Origin: JAGHEK01 sp044426235
GTDB taxonomy: Bacteria > Bacillota > Clostridia > Peptostreptococcales > Peptostreptococcaceae
DNA: 64,000 nucleotides
Assembly (NCBI GenBank): GCA_044426235.1
Contig: JAWXUS010000001.1
Coordinates: 62,001-126,000, forward strand
Reading direction: 5' to 3'
Part shown: positions 8,471-17,001 of the stretch, piece by piece
How the letters are laid out: the number at the start of each line of letters is the position of its first letter
Numbering within the stretch: position 1 is the first letter of the stretch
Translations under genes and position numbers: made by a program
Notes under the pieces: model-generated
Database searches by the model: none
What the model saw: the letters and a program-made list of their open reading frames with translations, nothing else
What the model was told of the DNA's origin: nothing

Positions 8471-8942
8471 ATATTATATTTTCAAATATACATCCTATTA
8501 ATTTTTCTAAGTCTAGTGGATTAATTTCTATTTGATAACCAATTTTTCCTGCACTAATAATTATTTTATCGTGATTTAGCGCACTCTTATCTACTAAAGT
8601 TTTATATAATTTTTTCATTCCAATTGGAGAACATCCACCTCTCATATATCCTGTAACCTTATTAATATCTGAAATATTAATCATTGATAACCCTTTTTCA
8701 TTTGCAAGCTTTGAACACTCTTTTAAATTGAGATTCTTGTCTACTGGAATAACAAAAATATAAATCTTTTTTGACTGAGAAGTTAATATTAAAGTTTTAA
8801 ATACTTCTTCATAAGTTTTCCCAATTTGTTTAGAAACTTCAATCCCATCAACGTGATCACTTTTTATAACTTTATATGAATAGGTGCTATATTCTATTTT
8901 ATTTTGATCCAAAATTCTCATAACATTAGTTTTAATTGCCAT
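8469..8942 (-). CDS. ybaK: Cys-tRNA(Pro)/Cys-tRNA(Cys) deacylase, YbaK/EbsC family
   Basis: Editing hydrolase that removes misacylated amino acids from tRNA in trans. The 157 residues follow the YbaK pattern: MAIKTNVMRILDQNKI at the N-terminus, EVFKTLIL with the conserved Lys, and YMRGGCSPIGMKK, the family signature around GG-SP-G. The size is normal. The start has an AAAAGGAG ribosome site. Monocistronic, converging with the gene at 8022. Assigning Pro versus Cys editing specificity is from the family only. Confidence 0.9.
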   Translation of the reverse strand: MAIKTNVMRILDQNKIEYSTYSYKVIKSDHVDGIEVSKQIGKTYEEVFKTLILTSQSKKIYIFVIPVDKNLNLKECSKLANEKGLSMINISDINKVTGYMRGGCSPIGMKKLYKTLVDKSALNHDKIIISAGKIGYQIEINPLDLEKLIGCIFENII

Positions 8943-9021
8943 AGTAAACTCCTTTTTGATTTTTATTATAACAAAAACTCTAAACTAAAAAAACTTTTCT
9001 TATATAACTTTAAACATAATG

Positions 9022-9030
9022 TGCTATAAT
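9022..9030 (+). promoter_or_regulatory. extended -10 promoter of the AIM24-family gene
   Basis: TGCTATAAT is a perfect TGnTATAAT extended -10 element about 30 bases before the start codon; no good -35 is visible at 17 bases. Confidence 0.5.
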
Positions 9031-9060
9031 TATTTCAAATACTTATAAAGGGAGATTTTT

Positions 9061-9732
9061 ATGAATTATAAAATAGTTGGTTCAGTAGTTCCAAGTGTTG
9101 AAATTTCACTTTCTAAAGGTGAATCAGTTTTTACTCAATCTGGAGGAATGTTTTGGCAAACTGAAGGAATTAAAATGTCTACAAATACTAAAGGTGGTCT
9201 TTTTAAAGGAGTAGGTAGAGTTTTAGCCGGTGAATCTTTATTTATGGCAACTTATAGTGCAAAAGAAGATTCTAAAATTTCATTCGCATCAACAGTTCCC
9301 GGAAATATAATTCCAGTTGATGTTTCACATAATAGATTTACTATCCAAAAAGGTTGTTTTTTAGTTGCAGAGTCTAGTGTTGAGTTAAAAACTACACTTA
9401 CTAAAAAACTTGGTGCAGGATTTTTTGGAGGAGAAGGATTTATACTTCAACAATTAAGAGGAAATGGAATTGCATTTCTTGAAATTGATGGAGATTGTAT
9501 AGAAATGGACTTAAATCCTGGTGAAGTTATAAAAGTTGATACTGGTAATTTAGTTGGATTTGAGAATAGTGTTTCATACGATATTGAAACCGTTAAGGGA
9601 CTTGGTAATATATTCTTTGGTGGTGAAGGCTTATTCTTAACTAAATTAACTGGACCCGGTAAAGTTATGATTCAAACTATGAATATTAATGATTTTATAA
9701 GTAAAGTTACTTCTAGTATACCTCCAAAATAA
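9061..9732 (+). CDS. TIGR00266/AIM24 family protein
   Basis: A 223-residue beta-rich protein of the TIGR00266 (AIM24-like) family, widespread in bacteria, with a role that is not defined. The Gly-rich repeats typical of the fold are visible: TNTKGGLFKGVGRVLAGESLF, and then two similar hairpins, KLGAGFFGGEGFILQQL and GLGNIFFGGEGLFLTKL. No signal peptide is present. AAAGGGAGA precedes the ATG. It is transcribed alone, between an extended -10 promoter and a strong bidirectional terminator. Confidence 0.9.
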   Translation: MNYKIVGSVVPSVEISLSKGESVFTQSGGMFWQTEGIKMSTNTKGGLFKGVGRVLAGESLFMATYSAKEDSKISFASTVPGNIIPVDVSHNRFTIQKGCFLVAESSVELKTTLTKKLGAGFFGGEGFILQQLRGNGIAFLEIDGDCIEMDLNPGEVIKVDTGNLVGFENSVSYDIETVKGLGNIFFGGEGLFLTKLTGPGKVMIQTMNINDFISKVTSSIPPK

Positions 9733-9734
9733 AT

Positions 9735-9766
9735 AAAAACCTCTTTAGAATTTCTAAAGAGGTTTT
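9735..9766. terminator. bidirectional terminator
   Basis: AACCTCTTTAGAA and TTCTAAAGAGGTT form a long stem with A and T runs on both sides, between the converging AIM24-family gene and nagA. Confidence 0.92.
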
Positions 9767-9769
9767 TTA

Positions 9770-10909
9770 CTATCTTTTATAAACTATTTCTCCATTAACT
9801 AAAGTCATATAACATTCCATATTTTCATCAAATAATGCAATATCAGAATCATATCCTACTTCGAGTTTCCCAATATTTTTTTCATTAATTGAATTTGCAG
9901 GATTTATTGATGCTAAGTTTATAGCTTCATTTATTTTTAAATTAGTGTTTTCAAAGTAATTAAAAACTGCTTTATTTAAAGTTAAAACACTTCCTGCTAA
10001 GTTTCCACTAGTAAGCCTTGCCGCTCCATCTTTTACGGTTACTTTTTGTCCACCTAAATCGTATTCTCCATCTTTCATACAACCCGCTCTCATACTATCT
10101 GTAATTAATACTAATTTACCAAGGCCTTTGTTTTTAATCACAAAGTCAAATAAATCTTTATTAACGTGAATTTTATCTGCTATAATTTCACAGTATAATC
10201 TATCGTCCATTAAACTAAGCCCAACAATCCCCGGTTCTCTATGGTTAAGTGGAGTCATTGCATTAAATAAGTGAGTAATGTTTGATACTCCAAGATTAAC
10301 GTATTTTTTTCCTTCATCATAAGTTAATTCTGTATGGCAAATAGATAAAACTATATCTGTATTTTCTAATACACTTTTAGTAAAACTAAAATCTATATCA
10401 GTTTCTGGAGAATAAGAAATTATCTTTATAATGTCTATATAGTCTTTTATAAAATCGAAAGTTGGGCTTTGTATATAATTTGCATTTTGTGCACCCTTAT
10501 ATTTTTCATTTATAAAAGGTCCTTCTAAATGTGTTCCAAGAACTTTTGCACCCTTTATTTTATTACTCATAAAGTATTTTATATTTTTAAGTGAATTATA
10601 AATATCTTCTTTTGCCATAGTCATAGTAGTTGGTAAAAATGATGTTACACCAGTTTTACAAATAGTTTCACTAATTACTTTTACAGCATCTTTTTCATTG
10701 TCCATTGTGTCATATCCACCACTTCCGTGAATATGTATGTCAACAAGTCCCGGAGAAACGTATAATCCTTTTGCATCTATTACTTCATATCTTTTAATTT
10801 CATTTTCATCAAAATCTTTTATATCTATAATTTTTTCATTAAATATTAATACTTTTCCCTCTAATACTTCATCTTTAGTTAATATTTTTCCATTAATAAT
10901 CGCTTTCAT
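9770..10909 (-). CDS. nagA: N-acetylglucosamine-6-phosphate deacetylase
   Basis: Hydrolyses GlcNAc-6-P to GlcN-6-P and acetate, feeding amino sugar catabolism and cell wall recycling. The 379 residues show the amidohydrolase motif GLVDIHIHGSGGYDT, the metal-binding GTHLEGPF, ICHTELT, THLFNAMTPLNHREPG and the catalytic Asp in LVLITDSMRAG. An AAAAGGAG ribosome site precedes the ATG. It is 18 bases downstream of a GntR-type regulator, so the pair forms a nagR-nagA operon. No nagB or sugar transporter is adjacent. Confidence 0.96.
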   Translation of the reverse strand: MKAIINGKILTKDEVLEGKVLIFNEKIIDIKDFDENEIKRYEVIDAKGLYVSPGLVDIHIHGSGGYDTMDNEKDAVKVISETICKTGVTSFLPTTMTMAKEDIYNSLKNIKYFMSNKIKGAKVLGTHLEGPFINEKYKGAQNANYIQSPTFDFIKDYIDIIKIISYSPETDIDFSFTKSVLENTDIVLSICHTELTYDEGKKYVNLGVSNITHLFNAMTPLNHREPGIVGLSLMDDRLYCEIIADKIHVNKDLFDFVIKNKGLGKLVLITDSMRAGCMKDGEYDLGGQKVTVKDGAARLTSGNLAGSVLTLNKAVFNYFENTNLKINEAINLASINPANSINEKNIGKLEVGYDSDIALFDENMECYMTLVNGEIVYKR

Positions 10910-10927
10910 AATTTTCTCCTTTTAAAT

Positions 10928-11656
10928 TTATTTGCTAAGTACCATTTCATATTGATACTTATCACAAGTAAATATTGATATTGTATACTCTATTGCCTCA
11001 TCATTTTGATTAAATGCTACTCTATCAAATCTTAATGAAGGTAAATTTATATTTCTATTTAAAATTTTTGCCTCTTTCTTATTAAGTAAAACCGGATTAA
11101 TAATTTGATTTGCATTTTTTATTTCTTGATTATATCTTCCCTCAAGTAAACTATATAATGAATTATCTTTTAACTTTTCATAACTCAAATCTTTGCATGC
11201 TTTTGTTGGAATATAAACTGTTTCAAATGCAAATGGAGTATTGTCTATTATTCTAAGTCGTTCTATTTTATATACTAATTCATTTTTAATTTGAAGTTTA
11301 TTTAATATCTTTTCACTTGGCTCTAAAACTTCAAAACTAAGTATTTCATTTTTTACTTTAACACCTTTTTCGTTCATAACTTCTGTAAATCCTTTTAAAT
11401 TTTGAAATTTATGAACTTCTTTTTTGTATGCTACAAAAGTTCCCTTACCTTGTATTCTATCTAAAAAACCGTCATTAACTAAGTTTTTTACAACCTTATT
11501 AACAGTCATTCTACTTATAGATTGATACTTTGCAAGCTCTCTTTCAGGCATCAAGTATTCGCCTTGCTTTAATATATTTTTATCTATCATCTCTTTTATT
11601 ACTTCTTCTAACTGTATATATATCGGCTTTTCATTATTTTTATCTATTAATTTCAT
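10928..11656 (-). CDS. nagR: GntR family (HutC subfamily) transcriptional regulator, NagR-like
   Basis: A 242-residue repressor with an N-terminal winged helix (residues 1-75, with PERELAKYQSISRMTVNKVV as recognition helix region) and a C-terminal UTRA effector domain (about 90-240). Members next to nagA respond to GlcN-6-P or GlcNAc-6-P. A perfect 14-bp palindrome lies just upstream of its own start, so autoregulation is likely. AAAAGGTG precedes the ATG at 11656. Name assigned from context. Confidence 0.85.
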   Translation of the reverse strand: MKLIDKNNEKPIYIQLEEVIKEMIDKNILKQGEYLMPERELAKYQSISRMTVNKVVKNLVNDGFLDRIQGKGTFVAYKKEVHKFQNLKGFTEVMNEKGVKVKNEILSFEVLEPSEKILNKLQIKNELVYKIERLRIIDNTPFAFETVYIPTKACKDLSYEKLKDNSLYSLLEGRYNQEIKNANQIINPVLLNKKEAKILNRNINLPSLRFDRVAFNQNDEAIEYTISIFTCDKYQYEMVLSK

Positions 11657-11671
11657 TTAATCACCTTTTCA

Positions 11672-11687
11672 TTTGGTATATACCAAT
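11672..11687. promoter_or_regulatory. NagR operator (dre-like palindrome)
   Basis: TTGGTATATACCAA (11673-11686) is a perfect palindrome with the GGTnTAnACC-like core of GntR/HutC family operators, 17 bases upstream of the regulator's start codon. Binding there would block nagRA transcription or initiation. Confidence 0.7.
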
Positions 11688-11729
11688 ATTTTAAACTATA
11701 AAACATATTATATCAATATCTTTAATTTT

Positions 11730-11758
11730 TTATATAAAAAAAGATGCATCGGCATCTT
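11730..11758 (-). terminator. terminator of the TauE/SafE gene
   Basis: AAGATGC and GCATCTT pair around a 4-base loop, followed on the minus strand by seven Ts. The stem overlaps the stop codon of the permease gene. Confidence 0.8.
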
Positions 11759-12482
11759 ATAAAAAGTTAAATAAAGCAGTTATAACTAAAACTGTATATA
11801 TTATATAACTAAATAGTCTTTGATTAACTTTTGATGATAATTTAGAACCAAGAAGTACTCCAAAAATTAAAGATGGCATAGTAAGTACTGTATAAATTAA
11901 AACGTCTTTTGTATAGTTTCCACCAACTATTTCTTGAGTCATAAGAATTAAATTAAGTATAATCCAAATCATACACATCGTAGCTCTAAATACATTCTTA
12001 TCTTTAATTTTTTCTGTTGAATAAACCATAATTAGTGGTCCTCCAGAAACAAATGCACCGTGAATTATTCCACCAATAAATAAAATTATATTAAGTATAT
12101 AATCTTTTGGTGCTTTAAATTCATATCCTTTAAGTTCTAAAAATCCTTTTATAGAAATAAGTATCATAAATATACTAAGAATATCTACTAGTAATTTTTT
12201 TGACATCAAGCTATATGCTAGAATACCTATTGGCATTCCAAGAGAAACTAATAACACTATTTTTTTAAGTTCTTTCCAATTAATATCTTTAAATGTTTGA
12301 ATAACAACGACACCACATTGTATTAATGCCAAAATAATCAACACAGGCTTTGCACCTTCAGGACCAATTAGACTAATTGTGAATGGTATTGCAAGTATTG
12401 TGCAACCAAAACCTGTTAATGCACCTATAAAATGTGAACAAAATACTACTAATGATAAAAGTAAAATAATTTCTAAATTCAT
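11757..12482 (-). CDS. sulfite exporter TauE/SafE family permease
   Basis: A 241-residue integral membrane protein with about seven to eight helices, containing the family-type segments HFIGALTGFGCTILAIP near the N-terminus and IHGAFVSGGPLIMVYS near residue 140. Such permeases move small organic or sulfur anions; the substrate here cannot be told. The frame is open nine codons further, but the ATG at 12482 directly follows GGAGGGA. It stands alone between two terminators. Confidence 0.88.
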   Translation of the reverse strand: MNLEIILLLSLVVFCSHFIGALTGFGCTILAIPFTISLIGPEGAKPVLIILALIQCGVVVIQTFKDINWKELKKIVLLVSLGMPIGILAYSLMSKKLLVDILSIFMILISIKGFLELKGYEFKAPKDYILNIILFIGGIIHGAFVSGGPLIMVYSTEKIKDKNVFRATMCMIWIILNLILMTQEIVGGNYTKDVLIYTVLTMPSLIFGVLLGSKLSSKVNQRLFSYIIYTVLVITALFNFL

Positions 12483-12559
12483 ATTTCCCTCCAAAACTTT
12501 ATTATACATATAATATCATTTTTATACTTCTGTGTATATAAAATATCAATTAAAGACAA

Positions 12560-12589
12560 AAAATGACTTAGTTAAACTAAGCCATTTTT
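12560..12589. terminator. bidirectional terminator after the two-component operon
   Basis: TGGCTTAGTT and AACTAAGTCA form a 10-bp stem (one G-T pair), with a T run on the minus strand and also T-rich on the plus strand. It immediately follows the 58-aa gene. Confidence 0.75.
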
Positions 12590-12766
12590 TTATAAAAGTT
12601 TATTTACTATTTCACAAATAGTTTTATAGTCATATCCTAAATTATTAAAATATAAAAGAATAGTCTCTTCTTTTTCAAGATCTGTTCTATCACTTTCTTT
12701 TATTTCATATAATTCAGATATTTCTTCATATAATCTTTCTATTACTTTTTGTCTTTGACTCCTCAA
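12590..12766 (-). CDS. 58-aa charged protein downstream of the sensor kinase (TTG start)
   Basis: An unrecognised small gene that reads (M)RSQRQKVIERLYEEISELY at the N-terminus and ends YKTICEIVNKLL. It is rich in Glu, Lys and Leu in a pattern suggesting two amphipathic helices. The only start codon after the in-frame TAG is the TTG at 12766, preceded by AGGGGTGG at six bases. It begins 18 bases after the kinase stop and a terminator follows its stop directly, so it is very probably the third gene of the response regulator-kinase operon. Coding is supported by context, not by homology. Confidence 0.6.
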   Translation of the reverse strand: MRSQRQKVIERLYEEISELYEIKESDRTDLEKEETILLYFNNLGYDYKTICEIVNKLL

Positions 12767-12783
12767 CTATACCCACCCCTACT

Positions 12784-14064
12784 TTATATCTCAATTAAAA
12801 ATAAAACTGAATTATCAATATTTTTAATGCTGTATGTATATCCGTGACTAATTAAAATTTGACTTGTTAAATAAAGTCCAAGTCCACTTCCTCCAGTTTT
12901 TCTTGAACGAGATTTTTCTACCCTATAAAAAGGATTAAAAATTTGTGATAAATCTTTTTCATCTATATTTATGCCTGTATTTATAATCTCTAAATATATT
13001 TTATCACCACTTAATTTTTTATTACCTTTGCTATTTTTTCTATAAAGATTAACTATTAAATTTTCATTTTCCGGAGAATATTTAATAGCATTATTGATTA
13101 TATTATTAATAGCTTTTTCAATTCTCTCAATATCACATTCTATATAAATATCGTCCATTATGTCAAGTTTTAAAGAAGTATTCTTTTCTTCAATTAAAAA
13201 TATTTGTCTATTTACTAATCTTTTAAGTAAATCTCCTAAATTAATTTTTCTCTTATTAAGATCACTCGCAATTATTTCAGACCTTGATACTTCAACCATT
13301 TCATCAACTAATTGGCGTAGTTCTTGAACAGATTCATAAGATTTTTTTAAATAAGTATCACGATCTTTGTACTTTCCAATATTATAAATCATACCTTCAA
13401 CTTGACCACTAATTATAGTTATTGGAGTTTTCAATTCGTGAGAAATCGTTGCTATAAAATCTTTTCTTTTATTTTCAATTTCCCTCTCACGTTCAATAAT
13501 ATCAATCAGTGGCTTAGTTATTACATTTAGGTATATATATGCACCAATTATACCTATTAAAATACAAAGAATTAAAATCGTTGGCATAATTTCTTTTATA
13601 ACATCTGTTGCCTCATCAACTGGTTGAAGTGGCATAGTTATATCAATTATATATGGCATATTTGACCCTTTTATTTCAAGTGGCATCTGAATACTATATT
13701 CATCGTGTTCTGCATGTTGAAGAATATATTTTGCATTTTTTAGTATGAATTGATTTTCTCCATAAACTATTTTACCATCTGAACTTCTAAGAATTATTGA
13801 TAAATTATGTCTTTTTTTAACGTAAAATAACAATTCTTTAACTTCCTCTAATTCATTATCTTTTGCAATATCAACTATTAAATCAACAGTATCTTCAAAA
13901 ATATCTATTTTATAAAGTTGATAAAAACTTGGAAGAAGTGAAGTTAATATTAAATATATTAATATAGACATAGTAACTAATAAACCACTAGTTATTAAAA
14001 ATAATCTATATTTAATACTAAACTTTTGCCACTTATATAAAATTTTATTCTTCAGGTTTTTCAA
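12784..14064 (-). CDS. sensor histidine kinase (VanS-like architecture)
   Basis: A 426-residue membrane kinase. A first membrane helix is at about 22-46, an extracytoplasmic sensor at 47-158 and a second helix at 159-180. The phospho-acceptor helix follows, with His209 in ATISHELKTPITIISGQ, then the N box NNIINNAIKYSP and the G2 box GGSGLGLYLTS. The dimerisation region (ISGQVEGMIYNIGKYKDRD) resembles VanS/VncS-type kinases, which sense cell wall stress; the real signal is unknown. Its start overlaps the response regulator by 20 bases, so the two are translated together. Confidence 0.93.
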   Translation of the reverse strand: MKNLKNKILYKWQKFSIKYRLFLITSGLLVTMSILIYLILTSLLPSFYQLYKIDIFEDTVDLIVDIAKDNELEEVKELLFYVKKRHNLSIILRSSDGKIVYGENQFILKNAKYILQHAEHDEYSIQMPLEIKGSNMPYIIDITMPLQPVDEATDVIKEIMPTILILCILIGIIGAYIYLNVITKPLIDIIEREREIENKRKDFIATISHELKTPITIISGQVEGMIYNIGKYKDRDTYLKKSYESVQELRQLVDEMVEVSRSEIIASDLNKRKINLGDLLKRLVNRQIFLIEEKNTSLKLDIMDDIYIECDIERIEKAINNIINNAIKYSPENENLIVNLYRKNSKGNKKLSGDKIYLEIINTGINIDEKDLSQIFNPFYRVEKSRSRKTGGSGLGLYLTSQILISHGYTYSIKNIDNSVLFLIEI

Positions 14065-14713
14065 GAGTATATCCTATACCTTTCACAGTTTTTATATATG
14101 CATACTTAACTTTTTTTCTAATATTTTTTATATGTGCATCAACAATTCTAGTATCTCCATAATAATCATATCCCCATATACTATCAAGTAAACTTTCTCT
14201 AGTTGTAACTTGTGGATATTTTTCAATAAGCATCTTGAGTATATTAAATTCTTTTAAAGTAAGTTCAATATTTTCCTCATCAACAGTTATAGTATAAGTT
14301 TTTAAATTTAGTCTTAATTTATTAAAAACTATCGAATCATCATTTTGAGTAGTTTTACTTCTTCTAAGAATAGCCTCAACTCTTTTTATAAGTAAATTAA
14401 AAGAAAACGGCTTAGTTATATAATCATCACACTCAAGATCAAATCCTTTAACTTGATTTTCTTCTGTGTTTAATGCCGTTAAAAAAATTATTGGAACTTT
14501 TGAATTTTGCCTTATCATACTACAAACACCATATCCATCAAGGTTTGGCATCATAACGTCAAGTATCACTAAATCATATTCTTTTTTCTTAAATTTTTGC
14601 ACCCCAATTACTCCATCATTTGCAGAGTCAACTTCATATCCTTGAGAACTCAAAAATTCTACAATTAATTCTTGTATATTATTATCATCTTCTACCACTA
14701 ATATCTTTTCCAT
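14045..14713 (-). CDS. OmpR/PhoB family response regulator
   Basis: A 222-residue regulator. The receiver domain (1-120) has the acidic pair EDD at 8-10, the phosphorylated Asp52 in LVILDVMMPN and Lys in ITKPF. The C-terminal winged helix (about 130-220) carries the WGYDYYGDTRIVDAHIKNIR recognition segment. AAGGAAG precedes the ATG. Partner of the overlapping kinase. The upstream region is shared with a divergently transcribed 30-aa membrane peptide that has tandem 11-base-spaced repeats in front of it. Confidence 0.95.
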   Translation of the reverse strand: MEKILVVEDDNNIQELIVEFLSSQGYEVDSANDGVIGVQKFKKKEYDLVILDVMMPNLDGYGVCSMIRQNSKVPIIFLTALNTEENQVKGFDLECDDYITKPFSFNLLIKRVEAILRRSKTTQNDDSIVFNKLRLNLKTYTITVDEENIELTLKEFNILKMLIEKYPQVTTRESLLDSIWGYDYYGDTRIVDAHIKNIRKKVKYAYIKTVKGIGYTLEKPEE

Positions 14714-14819
14714 AATACACTTCCTTTTTTTATTTATAGAATATATTATACATCTGAATTTAATGTGAAGTACAGTATAAAATTAATTAATCGATTAATA
14801 TTAATTTATTTTGGCAAAA

Positions 14820-14851
14820 TTCATTTAAAATTCATATTTTTTGGATATAAT
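14820..14851 (+). promoter_or_regulatory. direct repeat plus -10 of the 30-aa peptide gene
   Basis: TTCAT occurs at 14820-14824 and 14831-14835, exactly 11 bases (one helical turn) apart, embedded in AATTCATTTAAAATTCATAT. A TATAAT follows at 14846-14851 with no good -35. Tandem repeats with one-turn spacing in place of a -35 are typical of OmpR/PhoB-type activators, and such a regulator is encoded divergently. Control by that regulator is inference. Confidence 0.45.
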
Positions 14852-14884
14852 AAAATAAAAGATATATTTTAGGAGATTAAAAAA

Positions 14885-14977
14885 ATGGGAATAATATTTA
14901 TAACTTTAATTATGCTTGTTGTAATGTATATATTAGCTATGATATCGTTTATTTCAGATAAAGAACTGCTTGATTAA
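14885..14977 (+). CDS. 30-aa single-pass membrane peptide
   Basis: ATG at 14885 opens a 30-codon frame, MGIIFITLIMLVVMYILAMI followed by SFISDKELLD and TAA. About 22 residues are strongly hydrophobic and the tail is acidic, giving a one-helix membrane peptide. TAGGAGAT lies at normal spacing and a TATAAT promoter 35 bases upstream. A strong terminator follows 22 bases after the stop. I recognise no family. Position next to a two-component system recalls small membrane regulators of sensor kinases in other bacteria, but that role is speculative. Confidence 0.6.
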   Translation: MGIIFITLIMLVVMYILAMISFISDKELLD

Positions 14978-14994
14978 AATAAATTGCCACAAAA

Positions 14995-15029
14995 AAATAC
15001 ACTATCAAAATTTGATAGTGTGTTTTTTT
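14995..15029. terminator. bidirectional terminator
   Basis: ACACTATCAAA and TTTGATAGTGT form a near-perfect 11-bp stem flanked by an A run and a T run, between the 30-aa peptide gene and the typA stop. Confidence 0.9.
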
Positions 15030-15032
15030 ATA

Positions 15033-16853
15033 TTATTTAGATTGTCTAGACTTATTGTATCTTGCTCTTTCATTTTCATTTAAGAATTTCTTTCTAAGTC
15101 TTATAGAATCTGGAGTTATTTCAACTAACTCATCATCCTCGATAAACTCTAAAGCTTCTTCTAATGTGAATGCTCTTGCAGCTTGAAGTTTAACAGCATC
15201 ATCAGTACCAGACGCACGAACGTTAGTTAACTTCTTGTTTTTACAAGGGTTTACAGTCATATCGTCTTTTCTCGAGTTCATACCAATAACCATTCCTTCG
15301 TAAACTTCAACAGTTGGATCAACAAACATTTGTGCTCTATCACTTAAAGAGTTAAGTGCATAAGCCATAGTAGTTCCATTTACTTGAGAAATTAAAACTC
15401 CGTTAGTTCTTCCTGGTATTTCACCTTTGTGATCTTCGTATCTTTCGAAACTTCTAACTAAAGAACCTTCTCCACGAGTATCATTTATAAATTCACTTCT
15501 ATATCCTAAAAGTCCACGAGTAGGCGCTATGAAAGTAATCTTTACATAATCTCCCTCTAAACTCATATCTTCCATCATTGCTTTTCTTAAGTTTAACTTG
15601 TTAATTACTGTTCCTGAATAAACTTCTGGACAGTTAACTATAACTCTTTCCATTGGCTCTAAAACTTTTCCGTTTTCATCTTTAGTGAATAAAACTTCCG
15701 GCTTAGAAACTCCTATTTCGTATCCTTCACGTCTCATATTTTCAAGAAGTATAGATAAGTGAAGTTCTCCACGTCCAGAAACTCTATATCCATCAGTAGT
15801 ATCCATATTTTCAACTTTAAGTCCAACATTTACTTCAAGTTCTTTGTCTAATCTATCTCTTAAATGTCTTGTAGTAACGAATTTTCCGCTCTTTCCTGCA
15901 AATGGAGAATCATTTACTAAGAAGTTCATAGATAAAGTAGGTTCTTCTATATGGATAAGTTCCATTGGAAGTGGCTTATCAGTTTCACATATAGTTTCTC
16001 CTATTGATATATCAGATATACCAGCTATAACTACTATATCTCCACTATAAGCTTCGTCTTTTTCAACTTGCTTAAGTCCTTCATATGCAGTAAGTTTTGA
16101 TATCTTACCTCTTGCAACACTTCCATCAACCTTACATACAGAAACTTGAGAACCATTTTTTACAGTTCCTTTATAAACTCTACCAATTCCAAGTCTTCCA
16201 ACATACTCATCATATGCAAGTGCAGAAACTTGAAGTTGAAGAGGCTCTTCGTTATAATCAGGATAAGCTTCAACGTGCTCTATTACAGTTTCAAATAATG
16301 GGCTTAAATCTGTACTATCATCTTCAAGCTCTTTTTTAGCTATTCCTTGCTTAGCTATTCCATATATTATTGGGAATTCACATTGCTCATCAGTAGCATT
16401 TAAGTCTACAAATAAGTCAAATACTTCATCAACAACTTCTTCAGCTCTTTGATCTTGCTTATCTATTTTGTTTATGAAAAGTATTGGCTTAAGTCCTGCT
16501 TCTAATGATTTTTGAAGAACGAATCTTGTTTGAGGCATTGGTCCTTCACTAGCATCAACTAAAAGTACAACTGTATCAACAGTCTTTATAACACGTTCAA
16601 CTTCAGATGAGAAGTCACTATGTCCTGGAGTATCTACGATATTTATTTTATAATCTTTGTAGTTTATAGAACAGTTTTTAGAATAAATCGTTATTCCTCT
16701 TTCTGCTTCTAAATCATTACTATCCATTACACAATCTTTTACTACTTCATTTTCTCTAAATGTTCCAGATTGATGTAGGAAAGCATCAACTAGAGTTGAT
16801 TTTCCGGCATCAACGTGGGCAATAACTGCTATGTTAACTATTTTATTTTTCAT
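15033..16853 (-). CDS. typA: ribosome-associated translational GTPase TypA/BipA
   Basis: A 606-residue translation factor that helps 50S assembly and stress adaptation. The G domain at 1-200 shows AHVDAGKSTLVDAF (G1), RGITI (G2), DTPGHSDF (G3) and NKIDK (G4). The elongation-factor-like domains and the TypA-specific C-terminus (about 490-606) follow. The ATG at 16853 lies 8 bases after AAGGAG; a TTG directly upstream is a less likely start. Codons are cleaner and more C/G-ending than in neighbours, as in well-expressed genes. Confidence 0.97.
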   Translation of the reverse strand: MKNKIVNIAVIAHVDAGKSTLVDAFLHQSGTFRENEVVKDCVMDSNDLEAERGITIYSKNCSINYKDYKINIVDTPGHSDFSSEVERVIKTVDTVVLLVDASEGPMPQTRFVLQKSLEAGLKPILFINKIDKQDQRAEEVVDEVFDLFVDLNATDEQCEFPIIYGIAKQGIAKKELEDDSTDLSPLFETVIEHVEAYPDYNEEPLQLQVSALAYDEYVGRLGIGRVYKGTVKNGSQVSVCKVDGSVARGKISKLTAYEGLKQVEKDEAYSGDIVVIAGISDISIGETICETDKPLPMELIHIEEPTLSMNFLVNDSPFAGKSGKFVTTRHLRDRLDKELEVNVGLKVENMDTTDGYRVSGRGELHLSILLENMRREGYEIGVSKPEVLFTKDENGKVLEPMERVIVNCPEVYSGTVINKLNLRKAMMEDMSLEGDYVKITFIAPTRGLLGYRSEFINDTRGEGSLVRSFERYEDHKGEIPGRTNGVLISQVNGTTMAYALNSLSDRAQMFVDPTVEVYEGMVIGMNSRKDDMTVNPCKNKKLTNVRASGTDDAVKLQAARAFTLEEALEFIEDDELVEITPDSIRLRKKFLNENERARYNKSRQSK

Positions 16854-17001
16854 CAATTTTTCTCCTTATATTTTTATAACTCTGCTAGTATAACACATAT
16901 ATACCCATTTTTCAATGAAAAGAAATTTATATAAATTTGTTTAAGAATGTATTTTATAGTGTATATATATCTTATAATAAATTTTAAGGAGACAATTAAA
17001 A

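Noticed and set aside
16097..16339. Plus-strand 80-codon frame inside typA
   Set aside because: It is the shadow of a conserved GTPase gene; the composition is His/Gln-rich as expected from antisense reading.
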